Numbered from the stretch's first letter, positions 24,762 through 34,034 are shown. The stretch is DNA of 40,816 nucleotides from Betaproteobacteria bacterium (GCA_029884335.1 JAOUIA010000034.1:1-40816); one strand, 5' to 3'. The notes: generated by a model from the sequence alone, not told the origin. Made by a program: numbers and translations.

Positions 24762-25325
24762 ATGGGGGACTCCGTCAACCTCACCCGTCACTTCCTGATC
24801 GCCATGCCGAGCATGGCCGATCCGAATTTCGCCCACACGCTCACGTTCGTCTGCGAGCACAACCCGGACGGCGCGCTGGGGCTGGTGGTGAACCGGCCCA
24901 TCGACATGACGCTCTCGGCGCTGTTCGAGCAGATCGACGTGCCGCTCGCCGATGCCCGCCTGCGCGGGACGCCCGTGCTCTTCGGCGGCCCGGTGCAGGT
25001 GGACCGCGGCTTCGTGCTGCACACGCCGCTCGGCAACTGGCAGTCCACGCTCGCGGTGACCGACGACCTCGGGCTCACGACTTCGAAGGACATCCTCGAG
25101 GCCGTCGCTCGCGGCGAGGGTCCCGAGCAGATGATCGTGTCGCTCGGCTACGCGGGCTGGTCGGCGGGCCAGCTCGAGCAGGAGCTCGCGGCGAACGCGT
25201 GGCTCACCGTCGAGGCGGATCCCGACGTGCTGTTCGGCACGCCGGTCGAGGACAGGCTGCCTGCGGCGATGCGGCTGCTCGGCATCGACTTCTCGCAGCT
25301 CTCCGATGGCGCGGGGCACGCGTGA
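24762..25325 (+). CDS. algH: AlgH/YqgE family protein (UPF0301)
   Basis: This 187-residue member of the AlgH/YqgE family has [18 protein letters not shown] at the N-terminus and then [16 protein letters not shown]. Later come [16 protein letters not shown] and [16 protein letters not shown], all signature blocks. The biochemical role is not known; in Pseudomonas the gene was tied to alginate regulation. It usually sits just upstream of ruvX, as here. ATG at 24762 is placed just after a good promoter, giving a very short leader; the predicted protein start matches the family. A spacer of 189 bases with two palindromic repeats separates it from ruvX. Confidence 0.93.
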   Translation: MGDSVNLTRHFLIAMPSMADPNFAHTLTFVCEHNPDGALGLVVNRPIDMTLSALFEQIDVPLADARLRGTPVLFGGPVQVDRGFVLHTPLGNWQSTLAVTDDLGLTTSKDILEAVARGEGPEQMIVSLGYAGWSAGQLEQELAANAWLTVEADPDVLFGTPVEDRLPAAMRLLGIDFSQLSDGAGHA

Positions 25326-25342
25326 CCCCTCACCCCCGACCC

Positions 25343-25428
25343 CTCTCCCCGCTACCGCGGGGCGAGGGGAGTACGAGCCCTCAACTCCGCTCACTCTCCC
25401 CGCTTCCGCGGGGCGAGGGGAGTGCGAG
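25343..25428. repeat. Two tandem copies of a GC palindromic repeat between algH and ruvX
   Basis: Units at 25343-25377 and 25394-25428 (51-base period) share ctctccccgct-ccgcggggcg followed by aggggagt-cgag. The ccccgc-ccgcgggg part can form a hairpin. A third copy in opposite orientation is at 19607-19632. Placement inside the algH-ruvX operon means the hairpins would be transcribed and could adjust relative expression. Confidence 0.8.
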
Positions 25429-25514
25429 GCCGCAGGGCCGCCCAAGGGGCGAACGAGCCCCGCGGCGCGCAGCGCCGAGGGCGGCCCGGTGAGCGGTAGC
25501 CGCCGTGGCGTGCG

Positions 25515-25949
25515 GTGAGCGCCTCCACCCCGAATCCCGAGGCCATCGTGCTCGCCTTCGATTTCGGAACCCGGCGCATCGGCGTGGCCGTCGGCAGCAC
25601 GCTGCTGCGCCAGGCGCGAGCGCTGGCGACGATCGACGAGGAGCGCGCCGACGCCCGGTTCGCGCGCATCGGCGATCTGATCGCCGAGTGGCAACCGGGG
25701 CTGCTGGTGGTCGGCATTCCGGTGCACGCCGACGGCGCGGAACACGACATGACGGCGCGCGCGCAGCGTTTCGCGCGCCAGCTCGAGGGCCGTTTCCGGC
25801 TGCCGGTGGAGCGCGCCGACGAGCGCTACACCACGCAGGAGGCGGCCGCACAGCTCGCCTCGTCGCGCGCCGGACGGCGCGGCCGCGACGCTCGCGACGC
25901 GCTCGCGGCGGAGCTGATCCTGCAGGGCTGGTTCGATGAGCGGCGCTGA
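25515..25949 (+). CDS. ruvX: RuvX/YqgF family RNase-H-like protein (putative Holliday junction resolvase, rRNA processing)
   Basis: This 144-residue YqgF protein has the RNase H fold. The N-terminal AFDFGTRRIGVAVGS contains the first catalytic Asp. LVVGIPVHADG corresponds to the second strand, ADERYTTQEAAAQL to the next conserved block, and RDARDALAAELILQGWFD carries the C-terminal Asp. E. coli YqgF is needed for 16S rRNA 5' processing; resolvase activity is reported for relatives. GTG at 25515 gives the usual length. The gene overlaps pyrR by 14 bases, so the two are translated together, a common arrangement in the algH-ruvX-pyrR-pyrB group. Confidence 0.92.
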   Translation: MSASTPNPEAIVLAFDFGTRRIGVAVGSTLLRQARALATIDEERADARFARIGDLIAEWQPGLLVVGIPVHADGAEHDMTARAQRFARQLEGRFRLPVERADERYTTQEAAAQLASSRAGRRGRDARDALAAELILQGWFDERR

Positions 25950-26448
25950 CGCCTCGCTGCCCGACGCGGAAGGCGTGCTGGCGGCGCTCGCCGAGCGCAT
26001 GGCCGGCGCCGTGGCGCACGACGCGGCGTTCGTCGGCATCTACTCGGGCGGCGCGTGGGTCGCCGAGCGGCTGGCCGCGATGCTGCCCGGCTCGCACCCC
26101 GTGGGCTTCATCGACGTCGCGTTCTACCGCGACGACTACAACCGCTCGGGTCTCAAGGCGAACACGCGGCGCACCGAGCTGCCGTTCGACGTCGAGGGCG
26201 CGGCGATCGTGCTGGTCGACGACGTCCTCTTCACCGGCCGCAGCGTGCGCGCGGCGGTCAACGAGCTGTTCGACTTCGGGAGGCCCGACCGCGTCGAGCT
26301 CGCCGTGCTCGTCGATCGCGGCGGCCGCGAGCTGCCGATCGAGCCGACCTACACCGGCGTGCGGCTCGCCGTCGCCCGCGACCTGTCGATCGTGCTCTCG
26401 CGCGACGCGGCCGGCCGGCTGTCGCTGGGCGTGGAGCCGGCCGCGTGA
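25936..26448 (+). CDS. pyrR: PyrR bifunctional pyr operon regulator/uracil phosphoribosyltransferase
   Basis: This 170-residue type I phosphoribosyltransferase has VGIYSGGAWVAERLAAML near the N-terminus, IDVAFYRDDYNRSGLK (the PyrR-specific flexible-loop region), and the PRPP-binding motif IVLVDDVLFTGRSVRAA. LVDRGGRELPIEPTYTG follows and is typical of PyrR rather than Upp. In Gram-positive bacteria PyrR binds UMP and pyr mRNA to attenuate transcription; in proteobacteria the regulatory role is less certain. ATG at 25936 overlaps the end of ruvX. Its last codons (gccgcgtga) are the first bases of a tandem repeat that now separates it from pyrB. Confidence 0.93.
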   Translation: MSGADASLPDAEGVLAALAERMAGAVAHDAAFVGIYSGGAWVAERLAAMLPGSHPVGFIDVAFYRDDYNRSGLKANTRRTELPFDVEGAAIVLVDDVLFTGRSVRAAVNELFDFGRPDRVELAVLVDRGGRELPIEPTYTGVRLAVARDLSIVLSRDAAGRLSLGVEPAA

Positions 26449-26685
26449 GCTACCCGGCGAGGGGCCCCGGGCGAAGCTCGGGGATCGACGGCAAAGCGAA
26501 TCGCGGCTTGGCGCCGACGCTGAATCGTCACGCATTCCCGCGATGGTGCAAGGAGGCGGCCGCGTGAGCTACCCGGCGAGGGGCCCCGGGCGAAGCCTGG
26601 GGATCGACGGCAAAGCGAGTCGCGGCCGGACGCCGACGCAGAGCCGCCGCGTATCTACGCGAGCGTGCAGTGAGGCGTCCGCGTG
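26439..26685. repeat. Tandem repeat with exact 119-base period between pyrR and pyrB
   Basis: ggccgcgtgagctacccggc occurs at 26439 and again at 26558. The end block gtgca--gaggcg-ccgcgtga occurs at 26546 and 26665. Copies agree well over the first 75 bases (aggggccccgggcgaagc, ggggatcgacggcaaagcga), differ over about 25, and agree again at the end. The pyrR terminal codons and stop form the left edge, and the pyrB start the right edge, so each unit is bounded by ccgcgtga. The spacer of 237 bases contains nothing else. It is related to the repeat at 13113-13303. Confidence 0.88.
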
Positions 26686-27648
26686 ATGGGCCGCAACCCG
26701 CAGCTCAACGCCGAGGGCAAGCTGACCCACCTGCTGACGCTGGAGGGGCTGCCGGCGGAGGTGATCACCGGCATCCTCGACACGGCCGACCCGTTCGTCT
26801 CGGTAGGCGAGCGCGAGGTGAAGAAGGTGCCGCTGCTGCGCGGCAAGGCGATCTTCAACCTGTTCTTCGAGAACTCGACGCGCACGCGCACGACGTTCGA
26901 GATCGCGGCCAAGCGGCTGTCCGCCGACGTGATCAACCTCAACATCGGGGCGTCGTCGACGTCGAAGGGCGAGACGCTGCTCGACACGATCGACAACCTG
27001 TGCGCGATGAACGCCGACATGTTCGTCGTGCGCCACTCCGAGTCCGGCGCGCCGCACCTGATCGCCGCGCACCTCGCGGCGACCGGGCGCACCGACGTCC
27101 ACGTCGTCAATGCCGGCGACGGGCGCCACGCGCACCCGTCCCAGGGCCTGCTCGACCTCTACACGATCCGCCACTACAAGCGCGACTTCCGCGACCTCTC
27201 GGTCGCCATCGTCGGCGACGTGCTGCACTCGCGCGTGGCGCGCTCGCTGATCCACGGGCTCACGACGCTGGGCGCGCCCGACGTGCGCGTGATCGCCCCG
27301 GCGACGCTGCTGCCGGCTGCGGTCGGCGCGCTGGGCGTGCGCGCGTTCCACGACATGCGCGCGGGGCTCGCCGGCTGCGACGTCGTGGTGATGCTGCGCC
27401 TGCAGAGCGAGCGCATGAAGGGCGCGCTGCTTCCGTCGCCGGGCGAGTTCTTCAAGCACTACGGGCTCACGGCCGACAAGCTCGCGCTGGCGAAGCCCGA
27501 CGCGATCGTCATGCACCCGGGGCCGATGAACCGCGGCGTGGAGATCGACTCGGCGGTGGCCGACGGCGAGCGCAGCGTGATCCTGCCGCAGGTGACGTTC
27601 GGCATCGCCGTGCGCATGGCGGTGATGAGCACGATCGCGGGAAACTGA
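26686..27648 (+). CDS. pyrB: Aspartate carbamoyltransferase catalytic subunit
   Basis: This 320-residue enzyme condenses carbamoyl phosphate and aspartate in pyrimidine synthesis. The carbamoyl-phosphate loop is [26 protein letters not shown] is the 80s loop with its Ser and Lys. [14 protein letters not shown] carries the conserved His and Gln. [12 protein letters not shown] closes the active site. No PyrI regulatory subunit is nearby. Instead a dihydroorotase-like pyrC' follows one base later, as in the Pseudomonas type of ATCase. ATG at 26686 is preferred over the GTG at 26683. The sequence gcgtgatgggc here retains what looks like an ancestral TGATG overlap with the pyrR stop, now separated by the repeat. 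Confidence 0.96.
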   Translation: MGRNPQLNAEGKLTHLLTLEGLPAEVITGILDTADPFVSVGEREVKKVPLLRGKAIFNLFFENSTRTRTTFEIAAKRLSADVINLNIGASSTSKGETLLDTIDNLCAMNADMFVVRHSESGAPHLIAAHLAATGRTDVHVVNAGDGRHAHPSQGLLDLYTIRHYKRDFRDLSVAIVGDVLHSRVARSLIHGLTTLGAPDVRVIAPATLLPAAVGALGVRAFHDMRAGLAGCDVVVMLRLQSERMKGALLPSPGEFFKHYGLTADKLALAKPDAIVMHPGPMNRGVEIDSAVADGERSVILPQVTFGIAVRMAVMSTIAGN

Positions 27649-27649
27649 C

Positions 27650-28954
27650 GTGGCCACACTTGCCATCGTCAACGCCCGCCTCGTCGATCCCGCCACCGGG
27701 CTCGACCGCCCGGGCACGCTGTGCATCCGCGACGGGCGCATCGTGGCGACGGGGGACGCGCCGCGCGACTTCCGCCCCGACACGACGCTCGACGCGCGCG
27801 GGCTCGTCGTCGCTCCCGGCCTCGTCGATCTCGCCGCGCGCCTGCGCGAGCCGGGCCTCGAGCACAAGGCGACGCTGGAATCCGAGCTGCAGGCGGCGGT
27901 CGCGGGCGGCGTCACGAGCCTCGCCTGCCCGCCCGACACCGACCCGCCGCTCGACGAGCCGGGGCTGGTCGAGATGCTGAAGCACCGGGCGCGCATGCTG
28001 AACCAGGCGCACGTGTACCCAGTCGGCGCGCTGACGCAGCGGCTTGCGGGCGAGGCGCTCACCGAGATGGGCGAGCTCGCCGAGGCGGGCTGCGTCGCGT
28101 TCTCCAACGCCGACCACCCGCTGCACGACACGCAGGTGCTGCTGCGCGCGATGCAGTATGCGCAGACGTTCGGCCACCGCGTGTGGCTGCGTCCGCAGGA
28201 CCCGTGGCTGGGGCGCGGAGGCGTCGCCCACGAGGGCGAGGTCGCGACCCGGCTCGGGCTGGCGGCGATCCCCGTCGTCGCCGAGACGATCCACCTGGCG
28301 ACGATCTTCGCGCTGGCGCGCGCAACCGGTTCGCGCGTCCACGTCGCCCGGCTGTCGTCGGCCGCCGGGGCCGCGCTGCTGCGCGCGGCGAAGGCCGAGG
28401 GCCTCGAGGTCACCGCGGACGTCGGCATCCACCACCTGCACCTTTGCGACGTCGACGTCGGCTGGTTCGACCCGCAGGCGCGCTTCGTGCCGCCGCTGCG
28501 GAGCACGCGCGACCGCGACGCGCTGCGCGCCGCGGTGGCCGACGGCACGATCGACGCGATCTGCTCGGACCACGCGCCGGCGGACGACGACGCCAAGGCG
28601 CTGCCGTTCGCCGAGGCCGATCCGGGCGCGACCGGCCTCGAGCTGCTGCTGCCGCTCGTGCTGCAGTGGGCGCGCGAGTCGAAGCTGCCGCTCGCCGCGG
28701 CGCTCTCGCGCGTCACCTGCCGTCCGGCCGACATCCTCGGCATCGACGCGGGCACGCTGCGCGTGGGCGCGCCCGCGGACCTGTGCGTGTTCGACCCGGA
28801 CGACCCCTGGCGCGTCACGCGCGACGCGCTCGCGAGCCAGGGCAAGAACACGCCCTACGCCGGCCGGGAAGTCGTCGGCCGCGTCCGCTGGACGATTGTC
28901 GGCGGAAACATCGTGCATGCCGCCGCCGCCGGGGAGCGCGCATCGATCCGCTGA
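27650..28954 (+). CDS. pyrC': Dihydroorotase-like PyrC' (predicted non-catalytic ATCase partner)
   Basis: This 434-residue amidohydrolase-fold protein is related to type I dihydroorotase. The metal-binding motif of active enzymes, DLHVHLREPG, reads [10 protein letters not shown] here (residues 60-69), so both first histidines are gone (Ala62, Arg64). The later HxxHxS block reads HVARLSS, with Arg234 in place of a ligand His. CSDHAPAD (Asp307) and IHHLHL remain. The loss of several ligands makes catalysis unlikely. In Pseudomonas an inactive PyrC' is required to assemble PyrB into the dodecameric ATCase; the same is inferred here. GTG at 27650 starts one base after the pyrB stop. A working dihydroorotase must be encoded elsewhere. 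Confidence 0.93.
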   Translation: MATLAIVNARLVDPATGLDRPGTLCIRDGRIVATGDAPRDFRPDTTLDARGLVVAPGLVDLAARLREPGLEHKATLESELQAAVAGGVTSLACPPDTDPPLDEPGLVEMLKHRARMLNQAHVYPVGALTQRLAGEALTEMGELAEAGCVAFSNADHPLHDTQVLLRAMQYAQTFGHRVWLRPQDPWLGRGGVAHEGEVATRLGLAAIPVVAETIHLATIFALARATGSRVHVARLSSAAGAALLRAAKAEGLEVTADVGIHHLHLCDVDVGWFDPQARFVPPLRSTRDRDALRAAVADGTIDAICSDHAPADDDAKALPFAEADPGATGLELLLPLVLQWARESKLPLAAALSRVTCRPADILGIDAGTLRVGAPADLCVFDPDDPWRVTRDALASQGKNTPYAGREVVGRVRWTIVGGNIVHAAAAGERASIR

Positions 28955-28973
28955 CGCCCAATCCGGCGGGGGG

Positions 28974-29328
28974 CACGAAGACATTCGACGCGTGGGCGAG
29001 GTTGCGGCGCTGTTCGCGGACGCGGGTATGGTCTGCATCACCGCCTTCATCTCGCCGTACCGCGAAGACCGCGCGCGCGCGGGCGGCGGCCGGGGCCCAC
29101 CGCTTCCTCGAGGTGCACGTGGCGAGCGACCTTGCGACATGCGAGGCGCGCGACCCGAAGGGGCTCTACCGCAGGGCCCGCGAGGGCAAGCTCAAGGGCA
29201 TGACGGGGATCGACAGCCCCTACGAGCCTCCCGAGCTGCCCGACCTCGTCGTCGACACGCAGCACGGCGACGTCGCCGGCTGCGTGGAGCGGCTCACCGC
29301 GTTCGTGCTCGCGCGCTGCCGGGCCTGA
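28974..29328 (+). pseudogene. cysC: cysC (adenylylsulfate kinase) remnant, N-terminally deleted and frameshifted
   Basis: Two adjoining frames carry APS kinase sequence. In the first frame, 28974 to about 29075, [18 protein letters not shown] leads into [18 protein letters not shown]. In the next frame, from about 29077 to the stop at 29328, there is [13 protein letters not shown], then [20 protein letters not shown], and then [20 protein letters not shown]. The shift (one extra or two missing bases) lies in the alternating gcgcgcgcgc tract at 29070-29082. The P-loop (GLSGAGKST) and DGDNVR parts, about 80 residues, are absent. The preceding 19 bases after pyrC' show none of it. It cannot make an active kinase, though the C-terminal half still reads without stops, which suggests recent decay. 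A sequencing error could explain the frameshift, but not the missing N-terminus. Confidence 0.85.
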
Positions 29329-29360
29329 CGCGCGTCGCCCCCGCGCCGGGCCCGGGGGCC

Positions 29361-29957
29361 TCAGCCCGGCTTCTTCTCCCGCGGCAGCCGTCCGAGCAGG
29401 TGGAACTCGTCGTTCGGCCGCAGCGAGATCAGGTTCGCCATGCGGTTGGACAGCGCGAAGAACGCGGCGATCGCGCCGATGTCCCAGATGTCCTCGTCGG
29501 TGAAGCCGTGCTCGCGCAGGGCGGCGTAGTCGGCGTCGACCAGCGCGGCGGAGTCCGTCGCCACCTTGAGCGCAAAGGCGAGCATCGCCTTCTGCCGCGG
29601 CGCGATGTCGGCCTTGCGGTAGTTGACCGCGACCTGGTCGGCCACCAGCGGGTTGCGCGCGTAGATGCGCAGGATCGCGCCGTGCGCGACGACGCAATAG
29701 ACGCACTCGTTCGCGCCCGAGGTCGCCACGACGATCATCTCGCGCTCGGCCTTGGTGAGCCCGCCGTCCTTCTCCATCAGCGCGTCGTGGTAGGCGAAGA
29801 ACGCGCGGAACTCCTCGGGGCGATGGGCGAACGCCAGGAACACGTTGGGCACGAACCCGGCCTTCTCCTGCACCTCGAGGATGCGCGATCGGATGTCGTC
29901 GGGCAGCGCATCCAGCGCCGGCACCGGATAGCGGGAGACCTGTGCCGCCACGCTCAC
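29361..29957 (-). CDS. AhpD-like/peroxidase-related carboxymuconolactone decarboxylase family protein
   Basis: This 198-residue protein of the AhpD/CMD fold has the active-site motif [15 protein letters not shown], with Glu84, Cys85, Cys88 and His92, the redox Cys pair and proton-relay His of alkylhydroperoxidase-like enzymes. It resembles the family annotated as uncharacterized peroxidase-related enzymes. [20 protein letters not shown] near the C-terminus is also typical. It is probably a cytosolic peroxide-reducing protein; reductant and substrate are unknown. GTG at 29957 overlaps the yggX stop by GTGA, so the two are coupled, and the pairing with an oxidative-damage protein fits a redox role. 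Confidence 0.88.
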   Translation of the reverse strand: MSVAAQVSRYPVPALDALPDDIRSRILEVQEKAGFVPNVFLAFAHRPEEFRAFFAYHDALMEKDGGLTKAEREMIVVATSGANECVYCVVAHGAILRIYARNPLVADQVAVNYRKADIAPRQKAMLAFALKVATDSAALVDADYAALREHGFTDEDIWDIGAIAAFFALSNRMANLISLRPNDEFHLLGRLPREKKPG

Positions 29958-30223
29958 TCCTTCGGGGGCACGAAACCCTGCGGCATCTCCGCGCCGCCGC
30001 CGAAGAAGTGCTTCTCCATCTGCTCGGCGAGCCACTTGCGGGCGCGCGCGTCGGCGAGCGAGAGCCGGTTCTCGTTGACCAGCATCGTCTGCTGGCGAAC
30101 CCACTGCGCCCAGGCCTCCTTGGAGACGTTCTCGTAGATGCGCTTGCCGAGCTCGCCGGGGTAGGGCGGGAAGTCGAGGCCCTCGGCTTCGCGGCCGAGC
30201 TTGATGCAGTGGACGGTGCGCAT
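29954..30223 (-). CDS. yggX: Oxidative damage protection / Fe(II)-trafficking protein YggX
   Basis: This 89-residue protein starts [20 protein letters not shown] and contains [20 protein letters not shown] and [16 protein letters not shown], the full-length YggX signature. The conserved Cys6 is present. In Salmonella and E. coli YggX protects iron-sulphur enzymes from superoxide and is linked to iron handling. It is the usual family length. It lies 29 bases after argA and overlaps the AhpD-like gene, so argA-yggX-ahpD-like probably form one operon on this strand. Confidence 0.95.
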   Translation of the reverse strand: MRTVHCIKLGREAEGLDFPPYPGELGKRIYENVSKEAWAQWVRQQTMLVNENRLSLADARARKWLAEQMEKHFFGGGAEMPQGFVPPKE

Positions 30224-30252
30224 GGCGGATACCAGGTAACAGGGAAAAGGGG

Positions 30253-31605
30253 TCAGAGGGACTTCACGTAGACCTGCGACTTGCGCTGCCAGTTGTACAG
30301 CGCCTGCTTCTGCTGCGGCAGGTCGGCGAGGCCGCCGGGGCGGAAGCCGCGCTCGACGAACCAGTGCGCGGTGCGCGTAGTGAGCACGAAGAGCTTGGCG
30401 AGCTTGAGCTTGCGCGCGCGTGCGTCGATCTCGCGCGCGAGCGCCTCGCCGTAGCCCTCGCGGCGGAAGTCGGGGTGCACGGCGAGCGCGGCCAGCTCGC
30501 CGACTCGCTCGTCGGGGAACGCGTACAGCGCCGCGCAGCCGATGATGTGGTTGTCGTACTCGGCCACGACGAAGCGCTCGATCTCGGCCTCGAGCCGCTC
30601 GCGGGAGCGGCGCACCAGCACGCCCTGCTCCTCGAGGGGCTCGATGATCGCGAGGATGCCGCCCACGTCGTCGATCGTCGCACTGCGGAAGTGCGCCAGC
30701 GCCTGCGCCGCCACCATCGTGCCCACGCCGTCGCGGGTGAACAGCTCGAGCAGCAGCGCGCCGTCGAGGCGGCGCGAGATCAGGTGCGAGCGGGCGACGC
30801 CGTTGTTGCAGGCGCGCACCGCGGCCGGCAGGTAGGTCCGCACGTCCGCCGCGAGGCGCTCGCCCTTGCGCGCCAGCAGCTCCTCGGCCTCGCGCGTGGA
30901 CAGATCGGTCAGCAGCTGCCGGCGGCCGTTGCGCACGCCGTCGGCGTCGACGAGGAAGACCAGCTTCGTGGCGGACAGGCGCACCGCGACCTGGGTGGCG
31001 ACCTCCTCGACGGTGAGGTTGAAGATCTCGCCGGTGGGCGAGTAGCCGATCGGCGAGATGAGCACGATGTCGCCGTCGTCGAGCCGCTGCTGGATCGCTT
31101 CGGTGTCCACGCGCCGCACCTCGCCGGTGTGCTGCATGTCCACGCCGTCGACCACGCCCAGCGGCTTGGCGGTGATGTAGTTGCCCGACGAGACGCGGTT
31201 GCGCGAGCCGGCCATCGGCGAGTTGGCCAGCCCCAGCGAGAGCAGCGCCTCGATGCGCGCGCGCACCTGCCCGGCGGCCTCCAGCACGCAGTCCATCGCG
31301 TCCGCGTCGGTGACGCGCACCCCGCCGGCGTAGCGGCTCTCGAAGCCCTGCTGCTCGAGGATCACCTCCACCTGCGGGCGGCAGCCGTGCACCACGACGA
31401 GGTGGATGCCCAGGCTGTGCAGCAGGTTGAGGTCGTGGATGACGTTGAGGAACGCGTCCTCGGCGACCACCTCGCCGCCGAACGCGATGACGAACGTCCT
31501 GCCGCGGAACGCGTGGACGTAGGGCGCCGCGGCGCGGATCCAGTGCACGAACGCGCGCATCGTCGCGGAGTTCGCGGGCGGCGTGGCTTCGGGCTTCGGG
31601 GCCAT
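30253..31605 (-). CDS. argA: Amino-acid N-acetyltransferase (N-acetylglutamate synthase)
   Basis: This 450-residue enzyme makes N-acetylglutamate, the first step of arginine synthesis. The N-terminal part (about 15-290) is an amino-acid-kinase domain: [36 protein letters not shown] and [17 protein letters not shown]. This kind of domain binds the feedback inhibitor arginine. The C-terminal GNAT domain (about 305-440) carries [19 protein letters not shown], the acetyl-CoA loop, and [15 protein letters not shown]. Length equals the classical ArgA of E. coli and Pseudomonas. ATG at 31605 is used. It is divergent from uvrD with a TATAAT-like -10 (minus strand, 31637-31632) 27 bases upstream. Confidence 0.96.
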   Translation of the reverse strand: MAPKPEATPPANSATMRAFVHWIRAAAPYVHAFRGRTFVIAFGGEVVAEDAFLNVIHDLNLLHSLGIHLVVVHGCRPQVEVILEQQGFESRYAGGVRVTDADAMDCVLEAAGQVRARIEALLSLGLANSPMAGSRNRVSSGNYITAKPLGVVDGVDMQHTGEVRRVDTEAIQQRLDDGDIVLISPIGYSPTGEIFNLTVEEVATQVAVRLSATKLVFLVDADGVRNGRRQLLTDLSTREAEELLARKGERLAADVRTYLPAAVRACNNGVARSHLISRRLDGALLLELFTRDGVGTMVAAQALAHFRSATIDDVGGILAIIEPLEEQGVLVRRSRERLEAEIERFVVAEYDNHIIGCAALYAFPDERVGELAALAVHPDFRREGYGEALAREIDARARKLKLAKLFVLTTRTAHWFVERGFRPGGLADLPQQKQALYNWQRKSQVYVKSL

Positions 31606-31631
31606 GGGGAGGCGGAAGGAAGGGCGGGCGG

Positions 31632-31637
31632 ATTATA
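31632..31637 (-). promoter_or_regulatory. Candidate -10 element for argA
   Basis: On the minus strand the sequence is exactly TATAAT, in ggctataatccgccc, 27 bases before the argA ATG. No good -35 is present at the standard distance (gccgtc), so an activator or a GC-tolerant polymerase contact may be needed. Confidence 0.5.
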
Positions 31638-31671
31638 GCCTCCGTGACCGCGCGGACGGCCGCGGGCTCCC

Positions 31672-31677
31672 TATAAT
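31672..31677 (+). promoter_or_regulatory. Candidate -10 element for uvrD
   Basis: TATAAT in ccctataatctg lies 50 bases before the uvrD ATG. The -35 region (about 31649-31654) is GC-rich and poor. It faces the argA -10 across 34 bases, so the two polymerases would compete for overlapping upstream DNA. Confidence 0.55.
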
Positions 31678-31726
31678 CTGCGATCCGGAGGGTGCCGCAG
31701 CGGTGCCGTGCCGTTGCCGCCCGTCC

Positions 31727-33943
31727 ATGACGCCGCTCCTCGCCAACCTCAACCCCGAGCAGCTCGCCGCCGTCACGCTGCCGCACGTCTCGGCGCTGAT
31801 CCTCGCCGGCGCGGGCAGCGGCAAGACGCGCGTGCTCACCACGCGCATCGCCTGGCTCATCGCCACGGGACAGGCGAGCCCGCTGGCCATCCTGGCCGTC
31901 ACGTTCACCAACAAGGCCGCGCGCGAGATGGCCACGCGCCTGTCCACGCTCACGCACGCGAACACGCGCGGCATGTGGATCGGCACGTTCCACGGCCTGT
32001 GCAACCGCATGCTGCGCGCGCACTACCGCGACGCCGAGCTGCCGCAGCTGTTCCAGATCATGGACACGGCCGACCAGCTCGCGCTGATCAAGCGGCTCTA
32101 CCGCGCGCACGCGCTCGACGAGGAGCGCTACCCCCCGCGCCAGCTGCAGTGGTTCATCGCCGACAGCAAGGAGGCCGGCCTGCGGCCGAACGCGGTCGAG
32201 GCGGGCGACGACTTCGCGCGCGCGCAGGTCGAGCACTACGCGCTCTACGAGGCGATGTGCCGTCGCGAGGGCGTGGTCGACTTCGCCGAGCTGCTGCTGC
32301 GCAGCTACGAGCTGCTGAGCGGCCACGACGCGATCCGCGAGCACTACCGCCGCCGGTTCTCGCACCTGCTGGTCGACGAGTTCCAGGACACCAACGTGCT
32401 GCAGTACAAGTGGCTGCGCCTGTTGGCCGGCGAGAGGACGGCGGTGTTCGCGGTGGGCGACGACGACCAGTCGATCTACGCGTTCCGCGGCGCGAACGTC
32501 GCCAACATGCAGCACTTCGAGCGCGACTTCGCCGCCCCGGACCAGCCGGTGCGCCTCATCAAGCTCGAGCAGAACTACCGCTCCCACGGCACGATCCTCG
32601 ACGCGGCGAATGCGCTGATCCGGCACAACCGGTCGCGGCTGGGCAAGAACCTGTGGACGAGCGAAGGGAAGGGCGAGCCGGCGCGCGTGTTCGCCGCGCC
32701 CTCCGACGTCGACGAGGCGGCGTTCGTCGTCGACATCGTCCGCAACCTCGCCGACGAGGGGGTGCCGCTCTCCGAGATCGCGCTGCTCTACCGCAGCAAC
32801 GCGCAGTCGCGCGTCCTCGAGCACGCGCTGTTCGGCGCCGGCCTGCCGTACCGCGTCTACGGCGGCATGCGCTTCTTCGAGCGGCAGGAGGTCAAGCACG
32901 CGCTCGCATACCTGCGGCTGGTCGCCGCGCCCGGCGACGACGGCGCGCTGCTGCGCGTCGTCAACTTCCCGCCGCGCGGCATCGGCGCGCGGTCGCTGGA
33001 GCAGCTGCAGGACCACGCGCGCGGCGCGGGGACCACGCTGTGGCAGGCGGCGTGCGGCGGCGTGGTCGGCGGCCGGTCCGGGAGCAGCATCGGCGCGTTC
33101 GTGCGCCTGGTCGAGAAGCTGCGCCAGGAAGCCGGCGCGCTGCCGCTGCCGCAGGCGATCGAGCACGTGATCGAGCACTCGGGGCTCGCCGCGCACTACG
33201 CGAACGAGAAGGAAGGGCAGGACCGCCTCGAGAACCTGCAGGAGCTGGTGAACGCGGCCGAGAACTTCCTGCGCGAGTCGCTGGTCGCGGCGAGCGCGCC
33301 GGGCGGCGCGGCCGACGCGGCGGACGAGGGCGCCACGGACCCGCTGACCGCGTTCCTCGCGCACGCCGCGCTGGAGGCGGGCGAGACGCAGGCCGCCGAG
33401 GGCGCTTCGGCGCTGCAGCTCATGACGGTGCACTCGGCGAAGGGCCTCGAGTTCCACACCGTGTTCATCACGGGGCTGGAGGAGGGACTGTTCCCGCACG
33501 AGAACAGCCTGAACGAGTTCGCCGGCGTCGAGGAGGAGCGGCGCCTCATGTACGTCGCCATCACGCGCGCGCGGCGCCGCCTCTACCTCAGCTACGCGCA
33601 GACGCGCATGCTGCACGGGCAGACGCGCTACCACGTCGCCAGCCGCTTCCTCGACGAGCTGCCGAAGGAACTGCTGCAGTGGCTGTCGCCGCAGCGACGG
33701 CGCGCCGTCGACGTCGACGAGAGCGAGTGGGGCGCGCTGCCTGCGGCGGCGCCGGGCTACGCGCAGGCGACGCCGCCCGCGCCGGCGTGGCGCGTCGGGC
33801 AGAACGTGCGCCACGCGAAGTTCGGCGTCGGCGTGATCGTCGGCGCGGAGGGCCGCGGCAGCGACGCGCGCGTGCAGGTCAACTTCCGCGACGCGGGCGT
33901 CAAGTGGCTGGCGCTGGAGTACGCGAAGCTGGAAGCGGCGTGA
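31727..33943 (+). CDS. uvrD: DNA helicase II UvrD (SF1A, UvrD/Rep family)
   Basis: This 738-residue 3'-5' helicase of nucleotide-excision and mismatch repair has Walker [12 protein letters not shown] (Lys33), motif Ia [15 protein letters not shown], and motif [16 protein letters not shown] (Asp217-Glu218). Motif III is [16 protein letters not shown] is [16 protein letters not shown] is [16 protein letters not shown] and VI is [17 protein letters not shown]. The C-terminus has [20 protein letters not shown] and then [18 protein letters not shown], the Tudor-like tail that UvrD and PcrA use to touch RNA polymerase. This separates it from Rep. ATG at 31727 precedes [16 protein letters not shown], the normal start. 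It is convergent with the membrane-protein gene downstream. Confidence 0.95.
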   Translation: MTPLLANLNPEQLAAVTLPHVSALILAGAGSGKTRVLTTRIAWLIATGQASPLAILAVTFTNKAAREMATRLSTLTHANTRGMWIGTFHGLCNRMLRAHYRDAELPQLFQIMDTADQLALIKRLYRAHALDEERYPPRQLQWFIADSKEAGLRPNAVEAGDDFARAQVEHYALYEAMCRREGVVDFAELLLRSYELLSGHDAIREHYRRRFSHLLVDEFQDTNVLQYKWLRLLAGERTAVFAVGDDDQSIYAFRGANVANMQHFERDFAAPDQPVRLIKLEQNYRSHGTILDAANALIRHNRSRLGKNLWTSEGKGEPARVFAAPSDVDEAAFVVDIVRNLADEGVPLSEIALLYRSNAQSRVLEHALFGAGLPYRVYGGMRFFERQEVKHALAYLRLVAAPGDDGALLRVVNFPPRGIGARSLEQLQDHARGAGTTLWQAACGGVVGGRSGSSIGAFVRLVEKLRQEAGALPLPQAIEHVIEHSGLAAHYANEKEGQDRLENLQELVNAAENFLRESLVAASAPGGAADAADEGATDPLTAFLAHAALEAGETQAAEGASALQLMTVHSAKGLEFHTVFITGLEEGLFPHENSLNEFAGVEEERRLMYVAITRARRRLYLSYAQTRMLHGQTRYHVASRFLDELPKELLQWLSPQRRRAVDVDESEWGALPAAAPGYAQATPPAPAWRVGQNVRHAKFGVGVIVGAEGRGSDARVQVNFRDAGVKWLALEYAKLEAA

Positions 33944-34034
33944 CCGGCCGCGAAGCGGCAGGTCGCGCTGCGGGGGGAGGGCCGAGGGTTGAGCTTGCCT
34001 TTCGCGGCATCGTTGCCGCGGGCACGCTCACCAC

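Noticed and set aside
26439-26685. PyrR-binding attenuator or riboswitch ahead of pyrB.
   Set aside because: I see no terminator/antiterminator pair with a U-tract and no recognisable PyrR-binding loop. The repeat content accounts for the spacer. An RNA role remains possible but unsupported.
30240-30262. The sequence ggaaaaggggtcagaggg around the argA stop as another copy of the TAGGGTC repeat with an embedded stop codon.
   Set aside because: Only a short part resembles the family, there is no pairing arm, and the similarity could be chance.
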